A model generated the notes under the pieces. It did no database searches. It was not told the DNA's origin and was given only the letters and a program-made list of their open reading frames with translations. 64,000 nucleotides of DNA from an uncultured Clostridia bacterium. Its GTDB lineage: Bacteria > Bacillota > Clostridia > Christensenellales > Pumilibacteraceae. The position numbers and the translations under genes are program-made. Each line of letters begins with the position of its first letter. Position 1 is the first letter of the stretch. The stretch spans positions 84,606 to 148,605 of the forward strand of contig CAMWMF010000003.1 of the NCBI GenBank assembly GCA_947175335.1, given 5' to 3'. Positions 1 to 9,500 of the stretch are shown in pieces.

Positions 1-1
1 A

Positions 2-769
2 GCGGGCGGGATATTCACCATTGCCACGGGTCGCGCGTCATGCGGCGTGGCAAAGTACGTCAAGCAAACAGGACTTGACGACGCGCCCATAAAAATGATT
101 TGCAGTATAGGAGGCGAGATAACGGACAGCGATACGCTTAAACCGTTCAAAATCTTCGCAATGCCCAAGGACGTGACGGCTAGGCTTATAGAGTTCCTTA
201 CCGAAAACACTCGGCTCACAATGGTGTACGCCGATGACGGGCTTAAAATAAACGAGCGTACCGAGCTTTCCGATATGTATTGCAAAAAGGTGGGTATCGA
301 ATTCGAGGAGATACAAGGACTTGCCGAGTTTGTAAAGCAGCCTAACGTAAACGTGTCCAAGGTAATGGCAATTTTAGACGAACGCAAGCTAAGCACAGTC
401 AGCCAAATGATAGGCGAAAAGTTCCCCGAACTGTTGTGTATGCAGTCTACCGCGCCCTTTTTGCAAACGCTTAAAAAGGACGGCGAGGACTTTATGCCGT
501 CGATGGTCGAGTGTATTCCGCTCGGCGTGGATAAGGGCACGGGGCTCAAATATATTGCCGATTATTACGGCATACCTATGTCGCAGGTAATCGCGTTCGG
601 CGACAGCTATAACGATATAGCTATGATAAAAGCCGCGGGACTTGGTATTGCAATGGGCAATGCACGGGAGCAGGTAAAGCAAGCTGCCGATTACGTTACC
701 GACACAAACAACGCCGACGGCGTAGCAAAAGCCATATATAAATTTTGTTTCGAACAAGAGGAGGACTAA
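2..769 (+). CDS. Cof-type HAD-superfamily phosphatase (5' end missing)
   Basis: The frame is open from the left edge and reads GIFTIATGR before an internal GTG at 47, so this is a C-terminal fragment whose true start lies outside the window. FTIATGR matches HAD motif II of Cof-type sugar-phosphate/FMN phosphatases. Near the C terminus a lysine (VDKGTGLK) and GDSYNDIAM supply motifs III and IV, which place the Mg-binding aspartates. Motif I with the nucleophilic Asp is expected upstream and cannot be checked. The family dephosphorylates small phosphorylated metabolites in the cytoplasm; the substrate cannot be predicted. The stop lies 2 nt before the hprK ATG, so the two genes are probably cotranscribed. 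Confidence 0.9.
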   Translation, partial: AGGIFTIATGRASCGVAKYVKQTGLDDAPIKMICSIGGEITDSDTLKPFKIFAMPKDVTARLIEFLTENTRLTMVYADDGLKINERTELSDMYCKKVGIEFEEIQGLAEFVKQPNVNVSKVMAILDERKLSTVSQMIGEKFPELLCMQSTAPFLQTLKKDGEDFMPSMVECIPLGVDKGTGLKYIADYYGIPMSQVIAFGDSYNDIAMIKAAGLGIAMGNAREQVKQAADYVTDTNNADGVAKAIYKFCFEQEED

Positions 770-771
770 CC

Positions 772-1821
772 ATGCCGCAAAAGAAACGCACTACACCGAA
801 TAAGCCGATAGAAGAAGAAAAGCCGACGGTAAATCAAGCGGCTGCGGATAAGCCTGCCGAAGAATCGCCGCAAAGCGTGTATTCCGCCGACGAGATACAG
901 GAAACCGAAAAGGATGTCGATATAACCGAGTTTGCCGAACGCATGGACTTGAATATAGTCTGCCGTGGCGATAACGAGCTGCTGCATTTCAGCACGTTTA
1001 ACATAAGCCGACCGGGCTTGCAGCTTGCGGGCTATTACAAGCACTTTGCGCCCGAGCGCGTGCAAATTATGGGTCAGATGGAAATGACGTATTTACAGCA
1101 AATGACGCACGACGCGCGTAAGACGGCATGCGAAACGCTGATGAAGCATCCTATTCCGTGCCTTATCGTTACGGCAACGCTACCGCCGTGCGACGAGCTG
1201 ATAGCCGCTGCGCAAAAGTACAACCGCGTGCTGCTTACCTCCAAGGTGCGCACAACGCCGTTTGTCAACAAGCTGTCGCTGTACCTTAGCGAGCTGCTTG
1301 CGCCGTCGGTAACCATACACGGCGTGCTGATGGACTTATACGGCGTGGGAGTGCTGCTGATAGGCGAGTCGGGCATAGGCAAGAGCGAAACTGCGTTGTC
1401 GCTTGTCGAGCGCGGGCACAGGCTTGTGGCCGACGACGCGGTAACTATTTCGCGCATAGGCGACAGACTGGACGGAACGTGTCCCGACATGATAAGGTAC
1501 TTTATGGAATTGCGCGGCATAGGCATAATCGACATAAAGGCTATGTACGGCGCGAGCGCGGTGCAGCTTGTAAAAAAGATAGATATGGTTGTCAAGCTGG
1601 AAGCGTGGGACGATAAAATGCGGTACACGCGGCTGGGCGCGCCCGAAGAAAGCTATACCATACTCGGCGTAAAAAAGCCGTTGCACATAGTTCCAGTCAA
1701 GCCGGGGCGCAACCTTGCTATAATACTGGAAGCGGCTGCGCGTACACACCGCCTTAACGACTTGGGCTTCAACGCAATGGACGAGCTCAACGAACGCCTA
1801 CGCGGCAATAATAAAAAGTAA
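772..1821 (+). CDS. hprK: HPr kinase/phosphorylase
   Basis: HprK phosphorylates Ser46 of the PTS protein HPr and reverses this, linking glycolytic state to catabolite control. HGVLMDLYGVG and the Walker A loop GESGIGKS (about residues 198-205) are followed by the HprK signature LRGIGIIDIKAMYGASAV. The ATG at 772 is chosen because AAGAGGAGG lies just upstream. The protein is 349 aa against about 310 usual; the excess is a charged, Pro/Glu-rich N-terminal extension of about 45 residues. Orthologues in clostridia sit next to murB; here two minus-strand genes intervene. A strong terminator follows directly. Confidence 0.97.
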   Translation: MPQKKRTTPNKPIEEEKPTVNQAAADKPAEESPQSVYSADEIQETEKDVDITEFAERMDLNIVCRGDNELLHFSTFNISRPGLQLAGYYKHFAPERVQIMGQMEMTYLQQMTHDARKTACETLMKHPIPCLIVTATLPPCDELIAAAQKYNRVLLTSKVRTTPFVNKLSLYLSELLAPSVTIHGVLMDLYGVGVLLIGESGIGKSETALSLVERGHRLVADDAVTISRIGDRLDGTCPDMIRYFMELRGIGIIDIKAMYGASAVQLVKKIDMVVKLEAWDDKMRYTRLGAPEESYTILGVKKPLHIVPVKPGRNLAIILEAAARTHRLNDLGFNAMDELNERLRGNNKK

Positions 1822-1830
1822 TTAATAATA

Positions 1831-1860
1831 AAAACGGCGCATATGCGCCGTTTTTTATTT
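1831..1860. terminator. Bidirectional intrinsic terminator between hprK and the lipid kinase
   Basis: A perfect 24-nt palindrome (arms AAAACGGCGCAT and ATGCGCCGTTTT, 1831-1854) is followed by a T-rich run on the plus strand and preceded by A-rich sequence that becomes T-rich on the minus strand. It lies between convergent genes and can serve both. Confidence 0.9.
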
Positions 1861-1885
1861 TGTAGAATAGTTGAAATATGTTATG

Positions 1886-2740
1886 TTATTCGCTTACTGC
1901 AAAGGTTTTCAGTCCGCCCTTTACTATGTGGGCGTCGAAGTCCAAGTCGTAGTATATTTCTCCGTCAAGCTCGATAGGGGCGGTGGTCTTTACCTTTATG
2001 CTGTCACACACAAAGTGGTGAGTGCACTTCATATTCATGTGCTTGCCTTTGACGAACTTGGGCATTACGAACAGTGTTGGGCATTTGGGCTTGGTCATTA
2101 TTATTACGTCTATTTTGCCGTCGTCCGATTTGCTGATGGGGCATAGCTTAATGCCGCCGCCGAACTGCGTTCCGTTGCACACGCCAAGCATTATGCACTT
2201 ATAGTCTTTGGTTTCGCCGTTCAATTCCGTTTGCACGTGGTAAGGTTTAAAGTGCAGTAGGCAGCGGAACAGCGAGGCGACGTAGGTCAGCTTATTTTTG
2301 CTCTTTGCAGTCTTTAACAGCACTTCTACGTCCAAGCCCGTGCCGCCGACGTTTATGCACCGTTTGTCGCCGACCTGTATGTAGTCCAAGTCCTTAGGCT
2401 CGCCGCGAACTATGTCCTCGATTGCTTTTACGGGGTCGAGGTTTACCGCCTTAGTGCCGTTGGCAAAGTCGTTGCCGCGCCCCGCGGGGATAAAGCCCAA
2501 GCGAGATTTTTCAAAGTCTATACCGTTGAGTACCTCGTGGAACGTGCCGTCGCCGCCAAGCGCCACAATCACTTCCGAGCCGTTTGCGGACAATTCCTCG
2601 GCAAGCTGTTTGCCGTGACCTGTGCGCTCGGTCAGATGTACCGAATAGGGGACGTTATGCTCGTCCAAATATTTTGTTACGGCGTTAAGGCACTTTTCTC
2701 CGTTGCCCTTGCCGCTGCATTTGTTTGCTATTATATCCAC
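1886..2740 (-). CDS. Diacylglycerol/lipid kinase, DagK/YegS family
   Basis: The protein of 284 aa starts with IIANKCSGKGNG and carries the nucleotide-binding motif VALGGDGTFHEV, then GFIPAGRGNDFA, which are hallmarks of the DAGK catalytic domain shared by DgkB, YegS and sphingosine kinases. These cytoplasmic enzymes phosphorylate diacylglycerol or related lipids using ATP. The start is a GTG at 2740 with AAGGAAG about 8 nt upstream; no ATG is available near the domain start. It lies 20 nt downstream of the Fic-like gene on the same strand and is probably cotranscribed with it. The precise lipid substrate is not predictable. Confidence 0.9.
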   Translation of the reverse strand: MDIIANKCSGKGNGEKCLNAVTKYLDEHNVPYSVHLTERTGHGKQLAEELSANGSEVIVALGGDGTFHEVLNGIDFEKSRLGFIPAGRGNDFANGTKAVNLDPVKAIEDIVRGEPKDLDYIQVGDKRCINVGGTGLDVEVLLKTAKSKNKLTYVASLFRCLLHFKPYHVQTELNGETKDYKCIMLGVCNGTQFGGGIKLCPISKSDDGKIDVIIMTKPKCPTLFVMPKFVKGKHMNMKCTHHFVCDSIKVKTTAPIELDGEIYYDLDFDAHIVKGGLKTFAVSE

Positions 2741-2760
2741 GCCGTAATTACTTCCTTAGT

Positions 2761-3807
2761 TTAGTTTTCGTCCTTGCCGTCGAGCGGCTTTATAAGCTCG
2801 GTCAGCTGCTCGTTAAGCTTGGAAATCTTTTGCTGCAAGCGCACTGCGCGTTTTATTACGTCGTCGTTTGCCGCTTCTTTTTTGGCTGCGTCTTTTTCCT
2901 TTTTTGCCGTTTCCTTTTCTTTCTTAGTCGCTTCTTTATCTTTTGTCTTTTGCTCGTCCTTTGCTTTTGTCTTTGTCTTTTCGGCTTTTTGCTTAGGCTG
3001 TTCGGCGGGCTGCGGCACTTCCTTTTTGCGCGTCGGACGGCACAAGTCCTTTGCTACCTCGCGCCGTGTGCGCGGTGCGGACTGCTTTTCGGGTTCGGGC
3101 TTTTTGTGGTCGTAAGTAAGACACTCGGTAAACATCGAATAAAGCGGCGTTACGTCGTCGGTTGTAAACGCCGTTTGCTCGGCAGCCTTTAATACCGGTG
3201 GTGTCGCGCGGTGGTAGGCGAGTGCAAACCCTTTCAGCCTGCAAAACATAAATATAAATATGCGCACGGTAAATTCCGAGCAGCTTTCAAACGGGTGCAG
3301 GATTATAAGCTCGCGCATATAATGAGAAAGATATCCCGCAAAGTCGTCCTTGGCAGTAGTGGGCGCGGCGGGGATGTCGTTCATTTTGGCTATGATGGAT
3401 TTGACCGAGCCTGTTACATATTTTGGGTCGGTGTGCGCGTTGCCGTCTGTGGACGCGTCCACTGTGCGAAGCTTGCCCGCGTCGTCGTTAAGATCGCCTG
3501 TAATGGACTTGTGCAGCATTGTCATGGACAGAGCCGTTACGGGGTCGGGCAAGCTTTCTTCCACTGCTTTGAGCGCGCGGAAAAAGTATATCAGCTTGCA
3601 CGAGCGAGCATACGCCGCGGCGGACTTGGCTTGCTTTGCCTGCGCTTTGGCATGCTTTATTTTGGGCGCAAGATGCTTTTCCAAATCCAGCTTGCCCAAT
3701 AGCATAAGCAGCCCGTCGGTTTCGGCGGATGAGGGTAGCTTGTACCCGTCGGCCGAAATAGCCGCCTTTACCGTGCGCAGTATTCTGTTTGCCTCGTACA
3801 ACTCCAT
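2761..3807 (-). CDS. Fic-like domain protein with degenerate active site and charged C-terminal tail
   Basis: Residues 95-190 of this 348-aa protein follow the Fic fold pattern: LHKSITGD then AGKLRTVDAS, then a helix leading to HPFESCSEFTVR at residues 171-182. The canonical Fic motif is HPFx(D/E)GNGRxxR. The His, Pro, Phe and distal Arg are kept, but the Gly-Asn-Gly-Arg anion-binding loop reads Cys-Ser-Glu-Phe. Canonical AMPylation is therefore doubtful; that is an inference from the motif. From about residue 245 the chain becomes a Lys/Glu/Ala-rich, low-complexity stretch that may form a coiled coil. No antitoxin-like gene is adjacent. It precedes the lipid kinase on the same strand and interrupts the usual hprK-murB adjacency. 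Confidence 0.7.
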   Translation of the reverse strand: MELYEANRILRTVKAAISADGYKLPSSAETDGLLMLLGKLDLEKHLAPKIKHAKAQAKQAKSAAAYARSCKLIYFFRALKAVEESLPDPVTALSMTMLHKSITGDLNDDAGKLRTVDASTDGNAHTDPKYVTGSVKSIIAKMNDIPAAPTTAKDDFAGYLSHYMRELIILHPFESCSEFTVRIFIFMFCRLKGFALAYHRATPPVLKAAEQTAFTTDDVTPLYSMFTECLTYDHKKPEPEKQSAPRTRREVAKDLCRPTRKKEVPQPAEQPKQKAEKTKTKAKDEQKTKDKEATKKEKETAKKEKDAAKKEAANDDVIKRAVRLQQKISKLNEQLTELIKPLDGKDEN

Positions 3808-3931
3808 ACTTTTTAATTATATCATAGCGCGCCGCATTTTGCAATGTTTTGCGAAAAATTTGTGTGCTTATATAAAATTTTAAATTTGTTCACCAAACTA
3901 TTGAAAAATCTTTCAAAACGGAGTAGAATAT

Positions 3932-4747
3932 ATGGGTAATACTTTGAGCGAATGGACGACGTTCGGCATAGGCGGCGCGGCAAAGCGAATAGAGATTGCT
4001 ACTTCCCGCGATCGACTTATGGACAGCGCAAGCTGTGGCGTCGTGCTCGGCAGAGGCTCCAACGTTCTTGCGTCCGACGGCGGATATGACGGCACTGTCG
4101 TAATCAACCGCTACGAGCAAACCGAACGCAAAGGTACATGCGTGTATGCGGGGTCGGGGACGCGATTGTCGGTACTTTGTGGGTTCGCCGCCGAAAACGG
4201 ATTGTCGGGGCTTGAATGGGCGGTCGGCATACCGGGGACGGTGGGCGGCGCGGTACGAATGAACGCCGGCGCGTTTTTGGGCGCAGTGTCCGACGTGCTT
4301 GTATACGCCGACGTGTTGCGTGACGGCAAGCTTGTTACGCTCGACAAATCACAGCTCGGCTTCGGCTACCGTTCGTCCGCATTGCGCAATGACGATATCG
4401 TTATCGGCGCGGAGTTTGCGCTAAGTAGCGACGATCCGACCGTTATACGCAAGCGCGGTGCAAGCTTTAACGTTTTGCGCAAAAACAGTCAGCCGAGCGG
4501 CAGGAGCGCCGGCTCGATATTCAAAAATCCGCCGCACGCGTCGGTGGGAAAAATACTCGACGAGGCTGGGCTTAAAGGCTTGCGGCATGGCGGTGCGGTA
4601 ATATCCCGCGAGCATGCCAACATAATAGTCAACACGGGCGGCGCGACTGCAAAGGACGTGTGCGCGCTTATCCGAATTATGCGCGGCGTACTTATGGCGG
4701 CGGGCGTGGAAGCTAAAGAGGAAATTATTTACTTGGGAGAATTTTAA
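3932..4747 (+). CDS. murB: UDP-N-acetylenolpyruvoylglucosamine reductase
   Basis: MurB reduces UDP-GlcNAc-enolpyruvate to UDP-MurNAc using FAD and NADPH. The FAD-binding segments are TTFGIGGAA, VLGRGSNVLASDGG and GIPGTVGGAVRMNAGAFG-like sequence; YRSSALR and GRSAGSIFKNP belong to the C-terminal substrate domain, with the conserved Ser in AGS. The protein is 271 aa, shorter than the usual about 300, mainly by a compact N terminus. ACGGAG lies 8 nt before the ATG. A possible promoter (TTGCGA, 16 nt, TATAAA) is near 3849-3876. The stop codon abuts the ATG of the PHP gene, so the two are coupled. Confidence 0.96.
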   Translation: MGNTLSEWTTFGIGGAAKRIEIATSRDRLMDSASCGVVLGRGSNVLASDGGYDGTVVINRYEQTERKGTCVYAGSGTRLSVLCGFAAENGLSGLEWAVGIPGTVGGAVRMNAGAFLGAVSDVLVYADVLRDGKLVTLDKSQLGFGYRSSALRNDDIVIGAEFALSSDDPTVIRKRGASFNVLRKNSQPSGRSAGSIFKNPPHASVGKILDEAGLKGLRHGGAVISREHANIIVNTGGATAKDVCALIRIMRGVLMAAGVEAKEEIIYLGEF

Positions 4748-5581
4748 ATGGCGTTTTTGGGCGACTATCACACCCATACAACATTCAGCAAGCGGGGTTC
4801 GAAAAAGCACGCTATCGGCAGTGTGCTCGACAACGCTTTTGCGGCAAAAAAGGCGGGACTTACCGAACTTGCGATAACCGATCACGGATTTTGCCATTAT
4901 TACGGTATAGACGGCGAGGAGGCGTTTGCCAAGCTGCAAGAGGAGTGCAAGCAAGCGGAAGCGCTTACCGGCGTCAAGATTTATGCGGGGCTGGAAAACA
5001 ACCTAGACCAGCGCAGCGGAAAGAACAAGAGTTTGCCAGCGCTTATGGAGTGTACGCCCGAAACACTGGAAAAATTGGAGATAGTGCAGGGCGGGTATCA
5101 CGCCATGGTCGGCACTCCCACTATTTTCCGCAATATGCTGTTTTGGGTGCGCAACGTTATATTCAAGTTTTGGCCGATCAAAAAAAAGCTTATTGCGCGC
5201 AACACCGCGGCGTATAAGCGCGCGATAGACGAGTACCCCATAGACTTTATAGGACACCTTAACCGCGGCATAATGGCCGACGCAGTGGAGGTGGCTAAGT
5301 ACGCGCACAGTAAGGGCGTGTATATCGAGCTTAACGGCAGGCACAAAAGCTTAAACAAAAAGCAAATCAAAAAGATGGTGGAAGCGGGCGTGGAATTCAT
5401 TTGTAATTCCGACGCGCATAAACCCGAGGCTGTAGGCACAATGCCGCTTGCAGTAAAGATGATAGAAAAGTATAACATACCATACAGCCAAATAGCCAAC
5501 TGGGACAGGCTGCCCGAATTCCGTTCGCAAAACTTTAGGGTGACGCGGCTGCAAAAGAACGGCGAGGTGATCAATGGCTAA
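4748..5581 (+). CDS. PHP-domain phosphoesterase, histidinol-phosphatase-like
   Basis: The 277-aa protein has the metal-binding pattern of the PHP family: DYHTHT at the N terminus, ITDHG, the Glu of GLENN, a central HAM, GHLNRG, and CNSDAH near the end. PHP enzymes hydrolyse phosphate esters with a trinuclear metal site. Stand-alone members between murB and whiA are common in clostridia but their substrate is unsettled, so histidinol phosphatase activity should not be assumed; no his genes are near. The gene directly abuts murB and overlaps whiA by 8 nt, so it is in the middle of a tight operon. Confidence 0.88.
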   Translation: MAFLGDYHTHTTFSKRGSKKHAIGSVLDNAFAAKKAGLTELAITDHGFCHYYGIDGEEAFAKLQEECKQAEALTGVKIYAGLENNLDQRSGKNKSLPALMECTPETLEKLEIVQGGYHAMVGTPTIFRNMLFWVRNVIFKFWPIKKKLIARNTAAYKRAIDEYPIDFIGHLNRGIMADAVEVAKYAHSKGVYIELNGRHKSLNKKQIKKMVEAGVEFICNSDAHKPEAVGTMPLAVKMIEKYNIPYSQIANWDRLPEFRSQNFRVTRLQKNGEVING

Positions 5582-6494
5582 CATAAGCGGGCTAGACGTT
5601 AAACGCCAAATAACAAAAACCTGTCCGCGCGGCGAGGAATGCAAGTCAATGCTGTCCGGCTTTGTTCGCTCGTGCATGTCGCTTTCTATAACGGGCGGCG
5701 GCGTGCTGTTGCAGCTGGACTGCCAGACCGATTTTGTGCGCGAGTATATTATGAAGGCGATGCACACCGTTCTCGGCGTAACGCCCGAGGAAACAAAGCC
5801 TATGCTCGTATACGGCGATTGCGAAAGCTTGCTAAGCAGTCTTAACATAACTGCGAGCGGCGGCGGGTACGAAATGACGGGCATTCCGCAAATGACGGAC
5901 GATTGCGAATCGGCGTATATACGTGGCGTGTTTTTGGGTTGCGGCAGCTTTTCCGCGCACTACTCCGACGGTAACGACGGACAAAAGGGCGGCGGCGGGT
6001 ACCACTTGGAATTTTCTGTGCTCAGCGAAAGCTTTGCGGACGAGCTTATGAACTTGCTCGGCAGCCGTGAGGTGGTGGTGCACAAAATGGAACGAGTGGA
6101 CAAGTACGTCGTTTACGCCAAGGATATAGAAAACGTAAGCAACTGTCTTGCGCTTATGCGGCTGGGTAAGCTTGTCGTCAGGCTCAACGACACGGCGATT
6201 GCGCTGTCTATCAAGCGCGACGTGAACAGGCGTATGAACTGCGATATGGCAAATATGACGCGCACGACAAACGCGGCTGTGGACGTAATCAGCGCCATAC
6301 GGTATATATCGGACACCGTGGGGTTGGATACGCTGCCGCCCAAGCTTGTCGAGGCGGCCGACGCCAGAGTGAATTCGCCGGACGCGCCGCTTGTGGATAT
6401 AGCGTACGAATTAGGCATATCCAAATCGGGGCTTAAACACAGGTTCGATAAAATTATAGAGATAGCCAACAGCAAACGAGATAACAAGGATTAA
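5574..6494 (+). CDS. whiA: Sporulation/cell-division transcription regulator WhiA
   Basis: WhiA combines a degenerate LAGLIDADG homing-endonuclease-like domain with a C-terminal helix-turn-helix. Seen here are AYIRGVFLGCGSF, a hallmark of the first domain, the RRMNCDMANMTRT linker, and a C-terminal segment with LGISKSGLKHR as the recognition helix. The length of 306 aa is normal. In Bacillus and Streptomyces WhiA affects chromosome segregation, division and sporulation. The usual upstream neighbours rapZ and yvcK are absent. The start overlaps the PHP stop by 8 nt and dnaE begins 7 nt after the stop. Confidence 0.95.
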   Translation: MANISGLDVKRQITKTCPRGEECKSMLSGFVRSCMSLSITGGGVLLQLDCQTDFVREYIMKAMHTVLGVTPEETKPMLVYGDCESLLSSLNITASGGGYEMTGIPQMTDDCESAYIRGVFLGCGSFSAHYSDGNDGQKGGGGYHLEFSVLSESFADELMNLLGSREVVVHKMERVDKYVVYAKDIENVSNCLALMRLGKLVVRLNDTAIALSIKRDVNRRMNCDMANMTRTTNAAVDVISAIRYISDTVGLDTLPPKLVEAADARVNSPDAPLVDIAYELGISKSGLKHRFDKIIEIANSKRDNKD

Positions 6495-6501
6495 AGAGAT
6501 A

Positions 6502-9500
6502 ATGAAACAATTTGCGCATTTACATGTTCATACGGAGTTTTCGTTGCTTGACGGCGCTGTGCGCACCGACAAGGTTTTCAAGCTGTGCGACGAGCTGAAT
6601 ATTCCCGCAATCGCCATGACAGATCACGGCAATATGTACGGCACTATCGAGTTTTTAAAGGCGGCTGTCAAGTATACCGACAAGGACGCCGACTTTTTGA
6701 AGTTTATGAGCGAACGCCGTCCGTTCAAGGTAAAGCCCATTATCGGGTGCGAAGTGTATATGACAGAGAACATGCACGTGCGCGAAAAGGGCGCCAACGG
6801 CACGCCGCCCAAGCTTAACCATTTGGTGCTGCTTGCCAAAAACGGCGTGGGCTACCACAACCTTATAAAAATCGTGTCCGCCGGCTATACCGAGGGTATG
6901 TACTACAAGCCGCGCGTCGACTTCGAAATGATAAAGGCGCACAGCGAGGGGCTTATAGTGCTTTCGGCCTGCCTTGCCGGCGTCATTCCGCAGGCTATAC
7001 TCAAAAACGATTTTGCCAAAGTCGATGAGTGGATAAAAAAATTTAAGGGCGTGTTCGGCGAGGATTTTTATATCGAAATCCAAAACCACAATATCGGCGA
7101 TCAAAAAATAGTGCTACCGCACCTTATTAGGCTTGCCAAGGAAAACGACGTCAAGGTGGTTGCAACCAACGACGCGCACTACCTTACCAAAGCCGATTCC
7201 AAAATGCAAAAGGTGTTGATGGCTATTTCCTTCCATTCGGTGCTGGAAAACGACGACGCCGAGGCCGATATGTCGGGCAGTGTGTCTGACGATAAATACT
7301 TCCCGACGGAAGAATTTTACATTAAAAATTACGACGAAATGTACGCCGCGCTGCCGTATGAGGACGCGCTTGCCGTCAGCCTTGAAATTGCCGACAAGTG
7401 CGACCCGTATTTTATCAAAAAGGAGCCGCTGTTGCCGTCGTACACGCCGCCCGACGGTTTGTCTACCGAGCAGTATTTGCGTAAGCTTACGTTTGACGGG
7501 CTTAAAGTTAGGTACGGCGAAATTACCGACGAGGTGCGACAGCGCGCCGAATACGAGCTTGGGATTATCGAAAAGCTTAAATTCGTCGACTACTTCCTTA
7601 TAGTGTGGGATTTTATCCACTACGCGGAAAGCCAAGGCATACCCGTAGGCTTGGGACGTGGCAGCGGTGCGGGCAGTATCGTTGCGTACGCCATAGGCAT
7701 AACCAAAATAGATCCGTTAAAGTACGCGCTTATTTTCGAGCGCTTCCTCAACCCCGAGCGCGTAAGTAACCCCGACTTCGATATTGACTTTTGCGTCGAC
7801 CGTCGCGGCGAGGTTATAGAATACGTTACGCGCAAGTACGGCGCGCCCAACGTGTCGCAGATAGCGACCTTCGGCACAATGGCGACCAAGGCTGCGATTA
7901 AGGACGTCGGGCGGGTGTTCGACCTGCCGTTTTCCGAGGTCAACAACATTACCAAAATGATTCCGCGCGGCTCGGAAAAAATGCACATAAAGGAGCTTTT
8001 GGGCAGAGGCACGGACAAAGAGGGTAACCCCATAGCGGGCGTGCCCGACCTTATTGCGTTGTACGACAACGACCCGCAAGCGCGCAAGGTGCTGGACATG
8101 GCGGAAAAGATAGAGGGCATGCCGCGACAGATAGGCATGCACGCCGCGGGCGTTATTATTTGCCGCGACCCCATAGCCGACCACGTTCCGCTTGCACGCA
8201 CCAACGAAGACGTCGTTGTCACGCAGTACGACATGATAGTGGATGAGGAGCTTGGCTTGCTCAAAATGGACTTTTTGGGCTTGACCACGCTCACCGACAT
8301 AAAAAAGGCGACCGACTATATCAAGCAGCAGCACGGCGTGGATATCGATTTCGTCAAGCTGGGCTACGACGATCCCAAGGTTTACGAGCTTATAGGCAGC
8401 GGCAATACCGTAGCGGTGTTCCAGCTGGAAGGTGGCGGTATGACGGGCTTTATGCGTGAATTGCAGCCGTCCAATCTGGAAGACGTAATAGCTGGTATAT
8501 CGCTTTACCGTCCCGGTCCTATGGACGCCATTCCCGACTTTATCAAGAACAAAAAGAATCCCGACAAAATCGTATATATGCACCCGTCGCTCGAACCCAT
8601 ACTTCGCGTTACCTACGGCATAATCGTTTACCAAGAACAAGTTATGGACGTTGTGCGAACGTTGGGCGGATACTCTATGGGCGGCGCCGATAACATTCGG
8701 CGTATGATGAGCAAAAAGAAGCTCGCGGCAATGGAAGCCGAGCGCAAGGTATTCATTCACGGCGGCGAGGATAAAAAGACGGGCAACAAAATACCCGGCG
8801 CCGTGGCTAACGGCGTACCGGCAAACGTTGCAAACGACATATACGATATGCTTATTAAGTTTGCAAGCTACGGCTTTAACAAATCCCACGCCGCGGCATA
8901 CGCGCACGTAACCTACCAGACTGCGTATCTGAAATGCTACTATCCCGTCGAGTTCTTTACAGCGGTGCTTAACAACCGCATAAACAAGTTGGACGAGCTT
9001 ACCCACTACCTGTCGTATATGAAGGAAGCCAAGATTTCCGTTTTGCCGCCCAACATAAATAAATCGGGCGCGGAATACTCGGTGGAAAACGGCTGTGTGC
9101 GTATAGGCATGGGCGCTATAAAAGGCGTGGGCGTGCCCGTTATAAACAAGATAGTAGAGGAGCGCGAGCGTAACGGCGAGTTTACCGATTTTGTCGAGTT
9201 TGTGCGACGCATGTCAAACGTAGAGGGCGGCAAAACGCTGCTGAACAGGCGTATGGTGGAATCGCTTATTTATGCAGGTGCGTTCGATTGCTTCGGCAAA
9301 AAGCGTGCCGTGCTTATATCCGCATTCCCCGCGGTTATGGATCAAGTAAGCAAGGAACGCGACGCGCGTATGAGCGGGCAAATGTCCTTCTTTGACGTTG
9401 CGCCCGAAATTCGCACCGAGTTCAAATATCCCGACGTGGACGAGTATTCGCCGTCCGAAAAGTATAAGCGCGAAAAGGAAGTCGCGGGCGTATATTTGTC

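Noticed and set aside
2761..3807. Fic/Phd-type toxin-antitoxin pair
   Set aside because: No small antitoxin-like frame adjoins the Fic-like gene and its active motif is degenerate.
3901..3929. TTGAAA-17-TAGAAT directly before murB
   Set aside because: Transcription would begin inside the murB coding sequence and the segment contains the ribosome-binding site; treated as coincidence.
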